This document shows positions 51,671 through 63,660 of a DNA stretch of 64,000 bases, in pieces (within the stretch, counting starts at the first letter, position 1; every line of letters starts with the position of its first letter). The notes under the pieces were generated by a model, which made no database searches, had not been told where the DNA came from, and was given only the letters and a program-made list of their open reading frames with translations. The DNA lies in contig OZ023264.1 of assembly GCA_964006375.1 (NCBI GenBank), positions 176,176,010-176,240,009 of the forward strand. Direction: 5' to 3'. The stretch comes from Tillus elongatus. Lineage: Eukaryota; Arthropoda; Insecta; Coleoptera; Cleridae. The position numbers and the translations under genes were made by a program.

Positions 51671-52980
51671 TTTTTGTTTTTTTTATTTCAACAACACACC
51701 ACGAAGGCTTACACCCTAAATACTATAGTACCGTGGGTGTCGACAAGGAGGAAAGAGGCAACTTGTTAATTCTGGACTTGAAGGTTTGGACGGTCGCAGG
51801 AGAAGGAAAAACATGTGCCGGCAAGGGACAAAAGAGCGGGCATAACAAGATGCTCTATGTCTGGCGACCTGGACAGTAAAAGGGTGCATTCGCTCTGTTC
51901 CCCTGGTAGATCTGTTGGGGGCAGCAGGTGGAGGAACTATGGAAGAAAGCTCCTCTGAGCACTGCATTAGATAAACAGCAAGAATTTCAAGAGCAAGAAA
52001 TTATTAATTTACATACATGTGTCAACATAATAAGATAAAGATAGTTGCATATTACAAAAATGTTACTGTTAATTACTTAGGGTATTGCTCAAAATAAACA
52101 CAAATGATTAGGTAAATTACTTGACGTTTGTCAATCAATTACTAGGTATTCTAGTGAATTTACTGGCCAATTCCTGAGTGAAGCTCCAAAGAAAGAAAAT
52201 TTATTAGTATATCCCTACGTGAAATTTTTATATTAATTATTGAAAACTAAAAGATATTAAAGAGAATGTATAGGTTAGATATTTTACAGACAAAATTTGC
52301 TAATTACAACTTAAAATAAATTACTAAAAACTGTGGTGTTTACATTTACAAAAAAATTGACAAAATCCTAGAGATTAAACAGGGAATATTTACTTGTGCG
52401 GTCAGCACCACTATGACATAGTGCTTAAGCTCAAGCTTGATCACGTGATTTTGAAATTTCGGGTTTTTAAAACTTCAGATATTAAATTTCGGCATGAAAG
52501 TTGTGCTGATTCAGATCAAAGATTTATTTAAACTCACCAGTCTTCCGGTGCTAAAGTTACCTAGTGATCCAGGTGGCATCAATTATGAGTGCGTGACACA
52601 GATTTCAGACTTCAACAAGAGCAAAAAAATTGGGGAAAACGACTGGGACTTCCCATCAGAGATTATTAGGCCGGTGGGTGTTACTACTCCCATATCACCC
52701 GACCATTTGATACATATGTCAATGCTGGATGGAAACTTTGCGAATAGTAGTTGAAACGTGAATTTGCTTCAGTAAAATTCACTACCAATTGACTTAAGGT
52801 ACGATAATAACCAGAAATTATTTCTGATCACGACAAGAAATCTACAATTCGACACAGAGAAACACAACTAAGGTCCCGTTTTTAGGCTGAATTCTATGTT
52901 TATTTAGACTCGAAATTCATTTAGGGTACTTTAAATAATCACTGACAATAATTATTGAGTTGTACAAATAACAGAAAGAA
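51670..52980. other. No gene recognised
   Basis: A GC-richer patch at 51710-51970 (83 codons open on minus) shows no recognised motif, and an 86-codon plus frame at 52494-52754 likewise. Both are left unassigned. Confidence 0.45.
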
Positions 52981-52984
52981 CATT

Positions 52985-53470
52985 ACTACCCCGTTCTAAG
53001 ATAATTCAAGAGCCAGCGTAGCTGATGTGTTGACGCTAAGACGGCACAGCAGAGACTCTCCATCGGCGAATGTTTTGACGCTGCACGAAGCATCCTGAAT
53101 TCTGACCGTTACAAGCCGTGCGCTAGCTCTTTCTAGCCTCCGTTTTTCGAATGAGATAGCGAGACCTCCCTTGGTGGCGTTGCAGCCAATTTTCCTGCCT
53201 GCATGCAAACGTTTTCAAACTGTCGTTGGTTTACGTCACCGATTACGGAAATTTCCAGATAAACAATAATTTGTTCTCGAACATTCTAACGTATATTCTA
53301 ATGCCTATTTCGTTCCTGGAAATATTTGTTCAGTAATAATGCGAGGTAGTTTTCCATGGCAAACATATAATGAATTTTAACATACAAATTAGAAACGCAG
53401 TAAAGTGTTTACGGTACTTGAAGATTTAGCGACTTTTCATTAAAAAAAAATTGAAATCAAAACACGAATT
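52985..53470 (-). repeat. Dispersed repeat X, copy 3
   Basis: Inverted relative to copies at 10050 and 35800 (shared, complemented: TCTCGCTATCTCATTCG, GCGCACGGC, GAAATATTTGTTCAGTAATA). Confidence 0.65.
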
Positions 53471-53819
53471 GCCTTACAGATATTGGATTCTTGGCTATTA
53501 ATTAGGTCTCTTACGGTTTTATTCTGGATAATTAAAGTGGTTACGAAACACAAGCGTTACAACCGATACCGAGAGGGAGATTACATCGCAGGCAAATTTT
53601 CTGTGTATTGCATTTTTATTGCTGGACGAGGTTTTTGAACTTCCTTTATAACTTTACTTGGCAAGTTTCGTAATATTTTATCTGTACCAGAGACAGAGAG
53701 AAAATAAAGGACTATTAAATCAATGGCTGCGCTCGGTTTAAGTAACATTTGTTTTTTTTTGCCTTAGAAATATAAATACTTTCGTACGCATCTCGCTTCG
53801 GTGGCTGTCTAACAATTTT

Positions 53820-54300
53820 GCCAAGTTTCAGATTTTCTTCATGAATGTGGTGGTTATTATCCCAAATATGTTGTGTTGTTTAAGCTAAAGTATCTCAACT
53901 GTGTCAGATCTTCACCAAATCCAGTCTCAATAATTCTCTTAGTCTGCCCAACGTATTTAAAATTACAATATTTACAACCTATCTCATAGATACCTGACAT
54001 TTCAGTGGCTTTATCTTTATCTTTCGTATTACCTAACAAATTTCTTAATTTATTTTTTGTCGAAAAAGTTAGCTGTAAATCGGCTTTCTTAGAGATGATT
54101 TCGAGACCCCTTGTGATACGCTGTTCAAAAGGTTTTCTCTATTTTTATATTTCCTCAATGTTGTGCATTCCGGTAACATTTTCTTTGTTCTGTGTCTTTT
54201 GATAAATTTTTTCACTAAGCAGTCCGAATATCCGTTATATAAAGCCATACTACATACAGACTTGGAGACTACTTCTCTGGCTTCACTGTTGGTTTTCGTT
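53820..54300 (-). pseudogene. Penelope-like element remnant with GIY-YIG segment
   Basis: On the minus strand: NGYSDCLVKKFIKRHR, then a frameshifted NLLGNTKDKDKATEMSGIYE and IGCKYCNFKYVGQTKR. GIYEI-x-C-x2-C-x4-YVGQTKR is the GIY-YIG endonuclease start found downstream of RT in Penelope-like elements. It stops at 53857. A different, more diverged lineage than the copy at 31.5 kb. Confidence 0.75.
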
Positions 54301-54639
54301 TTTGTATGTGAAGGACGTAGCCAGCGCGTAAGTTAACTGGAGCAAGTGGCCCTTGCGAATTCTGGAAGTTGTCTGTGACTATAGTTACAGAAACGTTGAA
54401 GAACATCCTAGAACTCAAAATTTTCATTTATAACCATCGTCCAATATTTATTTTCAATGATCCATGTCTTAAAAATGTCAGGTTACTTAAAAGTCAGTTA
54501 AAAAATGTCAACAAGGCTACATAACAAGCGCAAGCGACGAAGCGTAGAAATATTGCGCTTGTTAAGCCTCCAAGCAACTTGCTGCTGTTAAAGATCAGCG
54601 GTGTCGTCTCACGCCAACCAGCTATCAAGCCACTTGCAG

Positions 54640-55200
54640 TCGCATCCTAAAATTTAGCGCTTTTGAAAACCAACATTGTCTCGGTATTAGGAAAGTAATG
54701 GGCCAGGGCAGACAATTTACAAAACTGTTAGTTGATTGCACACAGTCTCCATCCATAGGATTGTCTGTTAACTAGAGTTGTCGTGACGACATACTACCTG
54801 GTTCTGCACCGAGATGGCGTCCCTGGCGTACATTTCACAATTTCTACATTCTGACATCTTGCAATGATACTTGCAACTTCCAGTGTTTAGATTTTTATCC
54901 ACCATTTATTTAACTACCATAGCAGTACAGGTAACATCATCTGTCTTTGCCCAACATTGTAGATATTGCATTACAAAATCTGAAGTGATGTCGAGGATTA
55001 TTTTAATTTTAATTTCGAATAACTTTATTTTTCTTTGATTAAAAGACTTGATACAGAACCACGTCTGTCTACGTTATTTTAAATTTTAATCACTTAAAGA
55101 ATTTGACAGATATTGCGTTTTAAAAAAATATTTTTTGTTAAAGAAAAATTAGGCGTTAAGATATGACGAACGAACTCATCCAAGCCATTACAAAATAAGG
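54640..55200 (+). repeat. Dispersed repeat W, copy 2
   Basis: Direct-orientation relative of 3545-4110 (GACATACTACCTGGTTCTGC, GAAGTGATGTCG, CCACGTCTGTCTA). It ends about 210 bp before exon B. Confidence 0.75.
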
Positions 55201-55412
55201 GTAATCGATACCTTTCTTTTGGTGAATTTTCTTAATGAAAATTTACTAATAGAGTAAATATATTATTACACAATGAGACAGTCTGCAATTATTATTTATT
55301 TTTAAAGTGACACTGAAATAATGTTTGAAACATTTTTTAACTATTCCTGAGTTTACAGTAATTTAAAATACCTTGTTTATGAACAATAATTTTAAGAGAG
55401 GTTATCTTTTAG

Positions 55413-55557
55413 TTTGCAGAACAGAACAACCAGACATTGAGCATTTTGACGTTTGTGCCTGTGATCGACGATGACGGCAAGTATTTGACCTGCCGAGCTG
55501 AAAACCCGTCCATCCCCGACAGCGCTCTCGAGGACAAGTGGAGATTAAACGTCCATT
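55413..55557 (+). CDS. Exon B of the Sidestep-like Ig-superfamily protein (second half of the Ig domain)
   Basis: A 145-nt exon: acceptor CTTTTAG ends at 55412 and donor GTAAGT starts at 55558. Phase is 0 in and 1 out. It encodes FAEQNNQTLSILTFVPVIDD then DGKYLTCRAEN and SALEDKWRLNVH. DDGKYLTC holds the E-F-strand D-x-G-x-Y and the second Ig cysteine, completing the domain begun in exon A. The EDKWRLNV ending is typical of the first domains of Sidestep-family proteins. Outer phase 1 on both sides of the exon pair is usual for Ig domains. Further exons lie outside the window. Confidence 0.8.
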
Positions 55558-56220
55558 GTAAGTTATATTTATCCTCTTTGGAATTACCTACAAGGATCTC
55601 CTTGTGTTGTACCGGACATATAACCACTCCCGACAAATACACAAAAGCACCCTTATCTCAATTCTGAACTTATTCCGAAACGTGATTTATAAATATTTCG
55701 TTTTTCAGGACACTGTATTCTTTTTCGCTCTGAAAAAAAGGACAACTCAAGAATACATCCTTTTTATATTTATTTACAGACATATCTTAACAACAGCTCT
55801 TCACGCACACACGCACGTATATACTTTGTAAGCGCAATGAATATGACAACTTTATATCGTTTTCCTACGGGAAAAAAAATGAAAGGCCAGGTATTATAGA
55901 TTTGTCATACGCTGTTTGGGAAGAATTATTTCTTTGTGTCCGCTGACATTTCCACAAATTACCCACTTGAGCTCCCATTTCGTATCTCTTGTTTTTGTTT
56001 GGGGGTATTTGATATATCTTAGTCCTTAGAGTCTTGATGTATGTTGAGAACAGTCCCAAAAATATGATTTCACATTTTATGTAAGCTTCACTCGCCAATA
56101 AGTAGCAAAAAGTAGTATCCTGCATTTTTTTGAATATATAACAAACATGTGATATAACATAACCTAACAAAAATGTGTGAATCTATTGCAAAGCTATGCT
56201 TTAACACATTACCATTTAAA
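55558..56220 (+). other. Start of the next intron; no feature recognised
   Basis: Begins with consensus donor GTAAGT; AT-rich with no further exon visible. Confidence 0.5.
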
Positions 56221-56223
56221 ACA

Positions 56224-56374
<151 letters not shown>

Positions 56375-56699
56375 CAGAAAGATTTCCGCGGTCTTTAATG
56401 TGTAAGGCCTCAATCTGCCTACTCCTTAGGGCAGTGGACAGAGGTGGGTTGGGTTGTTGTAGCTCGATTACGGGGCCTCAATCTGCCTACTCCCCAAATC
56501 TCGCCGCAGATCGGCGGTGACCTACTTTCACTGATAACGAAGCAGGTAGACGGAACGACATATATAAGACAAGACTTGCAACGAACTGCCAGATCTCTCT
56601 GAGGCCTAGGGTTGAACACACTGAGACCTCACAGGCGATCCCCGGCAAGATTTATGGAATAGGCAGATTGAGGCCCCGTAATCGAGCTACAACAACCCA

Positions 56700-57050
56700 A
56701 CCCACCTTTGTCCACCGCTCTAAGGAGTAAGCAGATTGAGGCCTTAGAGTGTCCTTACATATTTCTTTTACCCACCTTTGTCCACCACTCTAAGGAGTAA
56801 GCAGATTGAGGCCTTAGAGTGTCCTTACATATTTGCTTTACCCACCTTTGTCCACCACTCTAAGGAGTAGGCAGATGGAGGCCCTAGAGTGTTCTTACAT
56901 ATTTCCTTTACCCACCTTTGTCCACCACTCTGAAGAGTAGGCAGATTGAGACCTTAGAGTGTCCTTACATATTTCATTTACCCACCTTTCTCTACCACTC
57001 TAAGAAGTAGGCAGATTGAGGCCTTAGATTGTCCTTACATGTTTCCCTTA
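56700..57050 (+). repeat. ~70-bp minisatellite, 5 units
   Basis: CCCACCTTTGTCCACC units at about 56701, 56771, 56841, 56911 and 56981; same family as 32657-32934. Confidence 0.95.
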
Positions 57051-57110
57051 CCTCTTGAAAATGGCTCCAAAACAGGAGCCGAAACGTCGAGTTTTCATAA
57101 ATTCTGGACG
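57046..57110 (+). ncRNA. Hammerhead-like module, variant B (intact stem II)
   Basis: CTC (57052-57054), TTGAAAA, T, a perfect GGCTCC-AAAACA-GGAGCC hairpin (57063-57080), GAAAC, a minimal AC/GT stem III, C as candidate cleavage base, then GAG pairing with CTC. The core differs from CUGANGA at two positions (C3 to U, G8 to A) that normally base-pair with each other, so the pair is kept as U-A. Activity uncertain. Confidence 0.4.
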
Positions 57111-57135
57111 CGGTTCAACCCAAGAACCAATTATG

Positions 57136-57137
<2 letters not shown>

Positions 57138-57222
<85 letters not shown>
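57138..57222. repeat. (TA)n microsatellite left of the mariner
   Basis: Ends with the TA that serves as the mariner target duplication. Confidence 0.97.
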
Positions 57223-57225
<3 letters not shown>

Positions 57226-57640
57226 GGTCGCTGATAAGTCTGGAAACGGTCGATTATCCGGGAAAATATACAAGGTGTCGAAAAAAGTTTTATACAAAAG
57301 TTTTTGGGTTCTTCAATGTCTACTAGGCGGTGATAATTTCATTTATACAGGGTTGGTCATACAGGCGTGGCACACCAATATTTTTTTTTAATGGAACACC
57401 CTATATATTATTCGATATTTCAATCCTTCTCTTAATTTTGAGCAACATTTATCAGAAGCATGATGTACATAAACTCAATCGTTTCCGGGTAAAAAAATAA
57501 ATAAAAATAAACGCTATTGTTTTTAAAATCTATTGGATGAAGAACAAAAATAAATGAAAAGTAGAATATCTCTTGAAAACAATCTGTGAGTGTGAAAAGA
57601 ACCGGTTGCGATGTTTTTAACATTGTTTGGAATCCTATTT
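57223..57640. repeat. Left long terminal inverted repeat of the mariner
   Basis: Pairs with 58868-59287. It differs by only a few substitutions and a small poly-A/T length change, indicating recent transposition. Confidence 0.92.
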
Positions 57641-58728
57641 TTTAAGATGTTCAAAGTGTTCTCCATTGACCTCCTGACAATAATGAATTCGCTTAACAAA
57701 ACATTGCACTGCATTTACAAGAGCGTTTTGAGGAATGTTATTAATTTCATGCACAATCCTTGCTTGCAACTCTTCAATATTGTGCGGTCTATTTTGGTAA
57801 ATTAAATTTTTTACATGACCCCACAAAAAAAGTCAAGCGGCGTCATGTCGGGAGACCTAGCTGGCCATTCAATAGTTCCCCTGCGCCCTATCCATCTGCC
57901 AGGAAAGGTTTGATTCAGATATTCCCGTACCTCAATTCCAAAATGAGGGGGTGCCCCATCCTGCTGAAACCATATTTCTTCCGCTGGTAGATTTGGGTCG
58001 TTATTGTTCGGAAATAATCGACTTACGTCTGGAACAATTGATTCTTGCAAAAGTGTCAAATATCGAGCAGAGTTCAAATTACCGTGTATAAAATAAGGTC
58101 CTATGATATGTCCACCAATAATAGCACACCAAACATTTACTTTTTGCGGTCTTTGGGTGTGAATTTGTTCCATCCAATGTGGGTTTTCGTCTGACCAGTA
58201 CCTACAGTTGTGTCGGTTGACTTGTCCATTCAAACAAAATGTAGATTCGTCGGAAAACAAAATGTGGTTGGCAAAGTTAAAATTTTGGCGTAACTTCTCC
58301 ATAATAAGTTCACAGAACTCGATTCTGCGATCAAAATCGTCTTCACTCAGTTCGTGCAATAAATGAATTTTATATGGACGGAACTTTTCCCGCTTCGTAA
58401 TCTTTTGAATTGAATATCGACTCATATTGTGATTTAAAGACAATTGCTGTGCCGAAGTTTTCGGATTTTCCACCACATCCAATATTACATTCAAAGAATT
58501 TTCTTCATTTGTAACGGTTACTGGCCTTCCAGTTCTAGGTTTATCCTTGATACCGCCAGTTTCGTGAAAACGATGCAAAGTTTTCGAAACTGTGGATTTG
58601 GAGATCGATTCCCGCTCAGGATGCAACTCATTGAACATAATCACCACTTGAGCAAAACTTCGTGTTCTATCACCGTACCCTATCATCATTAAAATTTCGA
58701 TACGTTCGGTTTCACTTAAACTTGCCAT
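57635..58728 (-). pseudogene. DD41D mariner transposase with a single frameshift
   Basis: ATG at 58728 (MASLSETERIEIL). The N-terminal paired-like helix-turn-helix region includes SISKSTVSKTLHRFHETGG, and the linker is GRPVTVT. Catalytic blocks are HILFSDESTF, WFQQDGAPPH and SPDMTPLDFF; the second and third aspartates have 41 residues between them, hence DD41D, a spacing known from rosa-type insect elements. The frame breaks at 57817-57823, where a run of seven A on the plus strand is one base short. The expected continuation (GHVKNLIYQNRPHNIEELQA) is open in the next frame and ends HFEHLKK at about 57635. No other lesion is visible, so the copy is recently inactivated or carries a base-calling error in the homopolymer. 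Confidence 0.88.
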
Positions 58729-58867
58729 TTTGCACAAAAACTGTTGACACTAAATTACTAATGTTTCAAAACTGTTGACACTGAATGAATGTTTGACATT
58801 CGTTGTCCTGGAAACATTTTAAAACAAAAGAATAATACTGCGTTTCTTATGGGCATCTTATCTTATC

Positions 58868-59284
58868 TTGGGATTCCAAACAATGTTAAAAACATCGCAA
58901 CCGGTTCTTTTCACACTCACAGATTGTTTTCAAGAGATATTCTACTTTTCATTTATTTTTGTTCCTTATCCAATAGATTTTAAAAACAATAGCGTTTATT
59001 TTTATTTATTTTTTTACCCGGAAACGATTGAGTTTATGTACATCATGCTTCTGATAAATGTTGCTCAAAATTAAGAGAAGGATTGAAATATCGAATAATA
59101 TATAGGGTGTTCCATTAAAAAAAAATTAATATTGGTGTGCCACGCCTGTATGACCAACCCTGTATAAATAAAATTATCACCGCCTAGTAGACATTGAAGA
59201 ACCCAAAAACTTTTGTATAAAACTTTTTTCGACACCTTGTATATTTTCCCGGATAATCGACCGTTTCCAGACTTATCAGCGACC

Positions 59285-59287
<3 letters not shown>
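58868..59287. repeat. Right long terminal inverted repeat of the mariner
   Basis: Inverted copy of 57223-57640, starting GGGATTCCAAACAATG and ending CAGCGACCCTG. Confidence 0.92.

Positions 59288-59355
<68 letters not shown>
59288..59355. repeat. (TA)n microsatellite right of the mariner
   Basis: Continues directly from the mariner right end; with 57138-57222 it probably formed one tract before insertion. Confidence 0.95.
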
Positions 59356-59358
<3 letters not shown>

Positions 59359-59449
59359 TGATTCAAATTCCAGCCTCACCATGAGGATCTCGCTTATTAT
59401 CGAAGACAGAAGGTAGGCTTAATTTCGTTTAAATAATTAAGCTGCTAAA

Positions 59450-59605
59450 TCATCTGTTTTTAGTGAATATACGTAGAAAAAATTCACTAATGGGGAGATC
59501 CCGAATTTTGAATGTTGAAAAAATTCCTTTAAATGACCGCGAACCAGGCCCCCTAGAAGCCATATCCGGGGTCAGTTTCAATTATAATTCGATTTTGATG
59601 AGCAA
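59450..59605 (+). repeat. Block 1 of repeat Z without (TA)n
   Basis: AATTCACTAATGGGGAGATC, GGCCCCCTAGAAGCCATATC and CGGGGTCAGTTTCAATT match, inverted, 60830-60950. Confidence 0.7.
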
Positions 59606-59929
59606 AAGATATGATGGAAAACGCTATAAATAAACTAATAGAAATAGAAATAAATCAAATAAATTGAAAAATATTCAAAATCTGATCTAAATACAGAACT
59701 AGATACTTTTTTTGTGAATTCACAGAGAAAATTATTTTGCCTGTGTATGATGTAAACATTCAATCCGGTTGTAGAGAAAAAACAACCTCCTTTCATGTCA
59801 CAAATCTCTACGTCTATGTTAACTGTGGCACGGTTTTACCAACTAAGAGCAACAACAGCTACTATGAAACTTGAATTAAAAGTCCTAAAAGTGCTTATCT
59901 TTCAGTTTCAACAAAAAGTCGATAAAAAT

Positions 59930-60165
59930 ATATTGGAATAACACAATCTGATCATATAACGTTAAAATGGAATCAAATATGAAAAAAATTAAAAAAGTTA
60001 AAAGAGGAATTCAGTCAACGGTGAGATTTGAACCCGCGTCCCTTCGCTCATCAGACAGGGATACTAATCATTACACCACGTGTCGCTTCTGGAAAACTCT
60101 AATGAAGAAAAGTAGATAATCGATAATGGTCTTAAGTTATTTATTTGTAATATGTAATGTCTTTA
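59930..60165 (-). mobile_element. Short tRNA-derived SINE-like repeat, copy 1
   Basis: Matches 62440-62640. On the minus strand the head (60088-60016) has an A-box-like TGGTGTAATGATTAGTATCC and B box GGGTTCAAATCTC. Stems are imperfect. The flank AAAAGTTAAAAGAGGAATTC is shared. Confidence 0.6.
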
Positions 60166-60399
60166 GAGGCAGATTTTCTTGTTATTTTAACAAATGCGAA
60201 AAGTAGCATACATCTAGAATATTCTAATACACATCATATGCAGTATTCTACATTCTTAACCGCAATAGTTATCCTAATTTTCAGGTTTAAAATATCCAGT
60301 TTGACATTTACAGAAGAAAAATTATAAAATTCTCAAAGTATTCTTTCTGGTACTCCCTGAACTTTTTGCGCCATGAAAAGATAAACGTTGTCATGTTTA

Positions 60400-60749
60400 A
60401 TAGATTTTGTTTAACACATACAATATTTTGGTATTGCGTCTTCTCTGACTTTTAGTAGCACTAACATTTTGCTTCATTGAGTGCCTATAACTTTTTTTTC
60501 TTTCAACATAGACACCTATATTTTTATGCAGAGTTTGGCTTTTACAACATAAACCAGCTTACCAAATGTGGTTGCCATAGCTTTGTTATTTCTGGAGATA
60601 TGAATTTTTTGCAGAAGAAAACCTAAAATTGTCCACGAAAAACTGGTCCGATTTTCCTAGCTAACGAACTTATCCAAGCCACTTGCAAAAAGAATTAACT
60701 TACCAAATTTTATTAAAATCGACCCTTTATTTTTTGAGATATCGGTGTG

Positions 60750-60831
<82 letters not shown>

Positions 60832-60960
60832 GAAACTGACCCCGGATATGTATCCTAGGGGGCCTAGTTCGCGCTCATGTGAAGAAACTTTTTCAAAATT
60901 CAAAAGTCGAGATCCCCATTATGTGACTTTTAACGAAAATTCACTAATAAGGTCACGAAA
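60400..60960 (-). repeat. Dispersed repeat Z, inverted copy with internal (TA)n
   Basis: Minus-oriented block 2 (60755-60520: complement of TCCGGAAATAACAAAG-like and CAAGCCACTTGCAAAA), (TA)n at 60755-60829, then block 1 (60830-60950) ending in a TTCACTAATAAGG hairpin arm. The order is identical to copy 3 at 47.2 kb. Confidence 0.8.
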
Positions 60961-61685
60961 ATTTATCTTAAATTTTCCATTTAAAATGTTATTATGTTGA
61001 TTATCGATCAAGTTTCTGTTGCCATTAAAATTCATCTCCTTGAAGATTCTAACGTTGTAAGCGAAACAATCGGCAGTCCCTAAAATATGTTTTCGTGAAT
61101 TATGTTCTCTACAGTGCACTGATCAGTGCTCATCACAAGTTGCAATTTTCACTCAGTAAGTCCATGAAAGGCAAACTTAGGTTGATATGCAGTCGTGTAG
61201 TGGATACAGTTATAGCATAAAAATTTGAGATACAAGCAGTTCCAGGAAGACAACAGGACTATATTATTCTAAGAGTTATATGGACTCTTAGCAGCTTTGT
61301 CAGGCTACACCTGCACAGCCTCATTCACGTAGCACGTATGCATTATATATTCCGAGCTTTCTCCCCCGAGGAGTTGAGCATGCTACAATTGCAAACAAAA
61401 CGTATAGAACCGACACCGTTTCCACATGCACAGCTTCCACTTCCACTTCCACATATATATCTAGCGTTTGCAGATCCGGAATTAAGGGGAACTTGCAACT
61501 GAGATTAGTTTCTGTCGATCTAGAGGGTTTCGCCTGTGATCAGATCCATGTGTAATAAGTTCTATGATCTCTGATTATTAATGCATAATCCGTTAACGTG
61601 ATACAAACTTGCTGGGATTGTTGTTTGTGTTTGGTCGTGGAATCCGGCAATTTATGAGGAAACACACCATAATTGTAGTTTATTG
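60961..61685. other. No gene recognised
   Basis: GATCAGTGCTCATCACAAG at 61125 resembles sequence after the Penelope inverted repeat at 6430, hinting at more of that family. The rest (61150-61680, somewhat GC-richer) is not assigned. Confidence 0.45.
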
Positions 61686-61689
61686 GCGA

Positions 61690-63660
61690 ATTTTCATTAA
61701 TGTATGTATGTATGTATGTATCCGACCGATAACTGAAAAAACACTAAACTGATTTCAATCAAACTCGGCAAAAATCTTGGTTGGGCGAAAACCGAGGTCG
61801 AGTTAGTTAATCAGCCTTTACGCCCAAGTTTTTCCGGTGGAAAATTGGGGAAAACTATTTAAAAACGCTATATTTTTGTAAGTATCAGTGTAACTGGAAT
61901 AAGCCTTTACGTGTGGCTATAAACAGTGAAAGTAAACATATGTTGTGAGTTTTAAGTAATTGGTACACAATATTTAGAGTTTTTCCCAAATTAAAAATAA
62001 AATCCCAAAGACATGCGTTGAAACGACTTAGTGGTTAAAGTCCAATGCCTGACAGACAGAGTAGTTAACTGCCACCCGTAGATTAATTCATACAGCAGGT
62101 ATGAACCGTACGTCAACGGTAACCAAACTAAATATATACCAGGCAGAAAACATATTACCCCAACCAATGGGCCGCAATTATGGAAAATGACAGACGACAT
62201 GAAATTAAAAGTTTGCCACGTAATTGTTATTTAACTGGGGGATTTAATCGATTATTAAAATACACTATATTTGTACCTTTATTAACGGCCTCAAACACAG
62301 TTTTAGCGCAGCATAGATATATAATGCTGACGCATAATATAGCAGAAATTTAAACAAAACAAGCCAAGTCTCTATAAAAATGATTCTCAAATAGCTTCTT
62401 TTATCTTTAAACTTAAACATAAGTCGCTAAAAAATACATTGGAATTAGACAATCTGATCAGATAACGTTAAAGTGGAATCAGAGATTTTAAAAAAATGTA
62501 AAAAAAGTTAAAAGAGGAATTCAGTCAACGGTGAGATTTGAACCCGCGTCCCTTCGCTCATCAGACAGCGATACTAACCATTACACCACGTGTCGCTTTT
62601 GGCAAACTGCAATGGTCTTAAGTTATTTATATGTAATATATAGCAGAAATTTAAACAAAATCAAGCCAAGACTCTATAAAAATGATTCAAAAATAGTTTA
62701 TTTTATTTTTAAGCTTAAACATAAGACATCATATAAGACTGAAACAGTCGTGGAATATGTTTCAATTGTAATTCTGCTAATTATGTGATTGATTAATTCA
62801 CTATACTTTGAATATAATATCCCGGGCATGAAGCCGATCTAAAGTATCACGCAAATAAAACGTTACTTGAGGTGTGTCTAGATGGCACAAGGGGCTCCTA
62901 AGGAGAAGGTTACGCGATCGAATCTAGCTCAAAGAATGTATGTTTTTTTATGTTTTATTGTGACATTTGGAGAAACAATAGTGTACAGATTTCATACGTT
63001 TTGGACAAGATATCATTTTTGTTTAAAACGCCTAAATAAGTTTGTCATCTTTGAGTCTGAAATTATAATTTTGTTATTGTTAATATTGAAAAAACGCTTT
63101 TGATTATGTTAACTAAAACAAAATCATACTGGCGATTAATAGGGAAAAATAACTGCTACGTTTGTAATTTGGCAGATACTTTACTTTTCTAAATATGAAT
63201 TAAGTTTCCTTCTGGAAATCTTCTGTATAACTTTAATAAAATTTGTAATACAAGTTTCTTTCAAAGAGACTTACACCATCTTTTGTCTGTATGTGTATGT
63301 AAGCTCCCCCCACACAAGTCGAAGACTCTGGGTACGGAGTTTATCTACTGTAGTGTTATTATTATTATTATCTACAGATATAGCAAAATTTAGTTCTTTC
63401 GCTTCATAGAAAATTGAGTTTTTGGCATTTTCGTCAAAAGAAGTTAGAACGCAAGATTTTTTTTGATAATAGAGGGATATCGATGGTAACACTTTCGAAC
63501 GAACTCTTCAAATGTGCGTATACTGGGACCTCTAAAATTGATCGTCACGGTCTGTGTAACTTTAAAATATTGACTTTACTACTAATATGCTGTATAATAA
63601 TTATGTACAATTCTTATGAAAATTTGCTAGCATAACGCACTTGCTGCGTCCCGAATTTTA
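61690..63660 (+). repeat. Composite repeat, copy 2 (inverted relative to 38395-40125)
   Basis: Starts with (TGTA)n at 61700 and CCGATAACTGAAAAAACACT, continues through the Y block, a tRNA-Met-like relic at 62870-62935 and the AACTGCTACGTTTGTAATTT segment, and ends at CACTTGCTGCGTCCCGAATT (63655). It is interrupted at about 62430-62650 by a SINE-like repeat. Confidence 0.75.
62440..62640 (-). mobile_element. Short tRNA-derived SINE-like repeat, copy 2
   Basis: Near-identical to 59930-60165 across the tRNA-like head (62598-62526). It interrupts the composite repeat, since AGCAGAAATTTAAACAAAA (62342 and 62644) lies on both sides of it. Confidence 0.6.

Larger units (their letters stand above)
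57223..59287 (-). mobile_element. DD41D mariner-type transposon, nearly intact, 2,065 bp
   Basis: Ends CAGGGTCGCTGATAAGTCTG and its inverted copy, each next to TA. Terminal inverted repeats are about 415 bp and almost identical. It is inserted in a (TA)n tract, and the transposase gene fills the middle on the minus strand. A second terminus-like motif (TACAGGGTTGGTCATACAGG) lies ~125 bp inside each end. Confidence 0.9.

Noticed and set aside
51716..51967. 83-codon minus ORF
   Set aside because: No recognisable motif, splice signals or repeat in other copies.
55420..55557. Alternative acceptor at 55417-55419 for exon B
   Set aside because: It gives a stop codon seven codons in when joined in phase with exon A.
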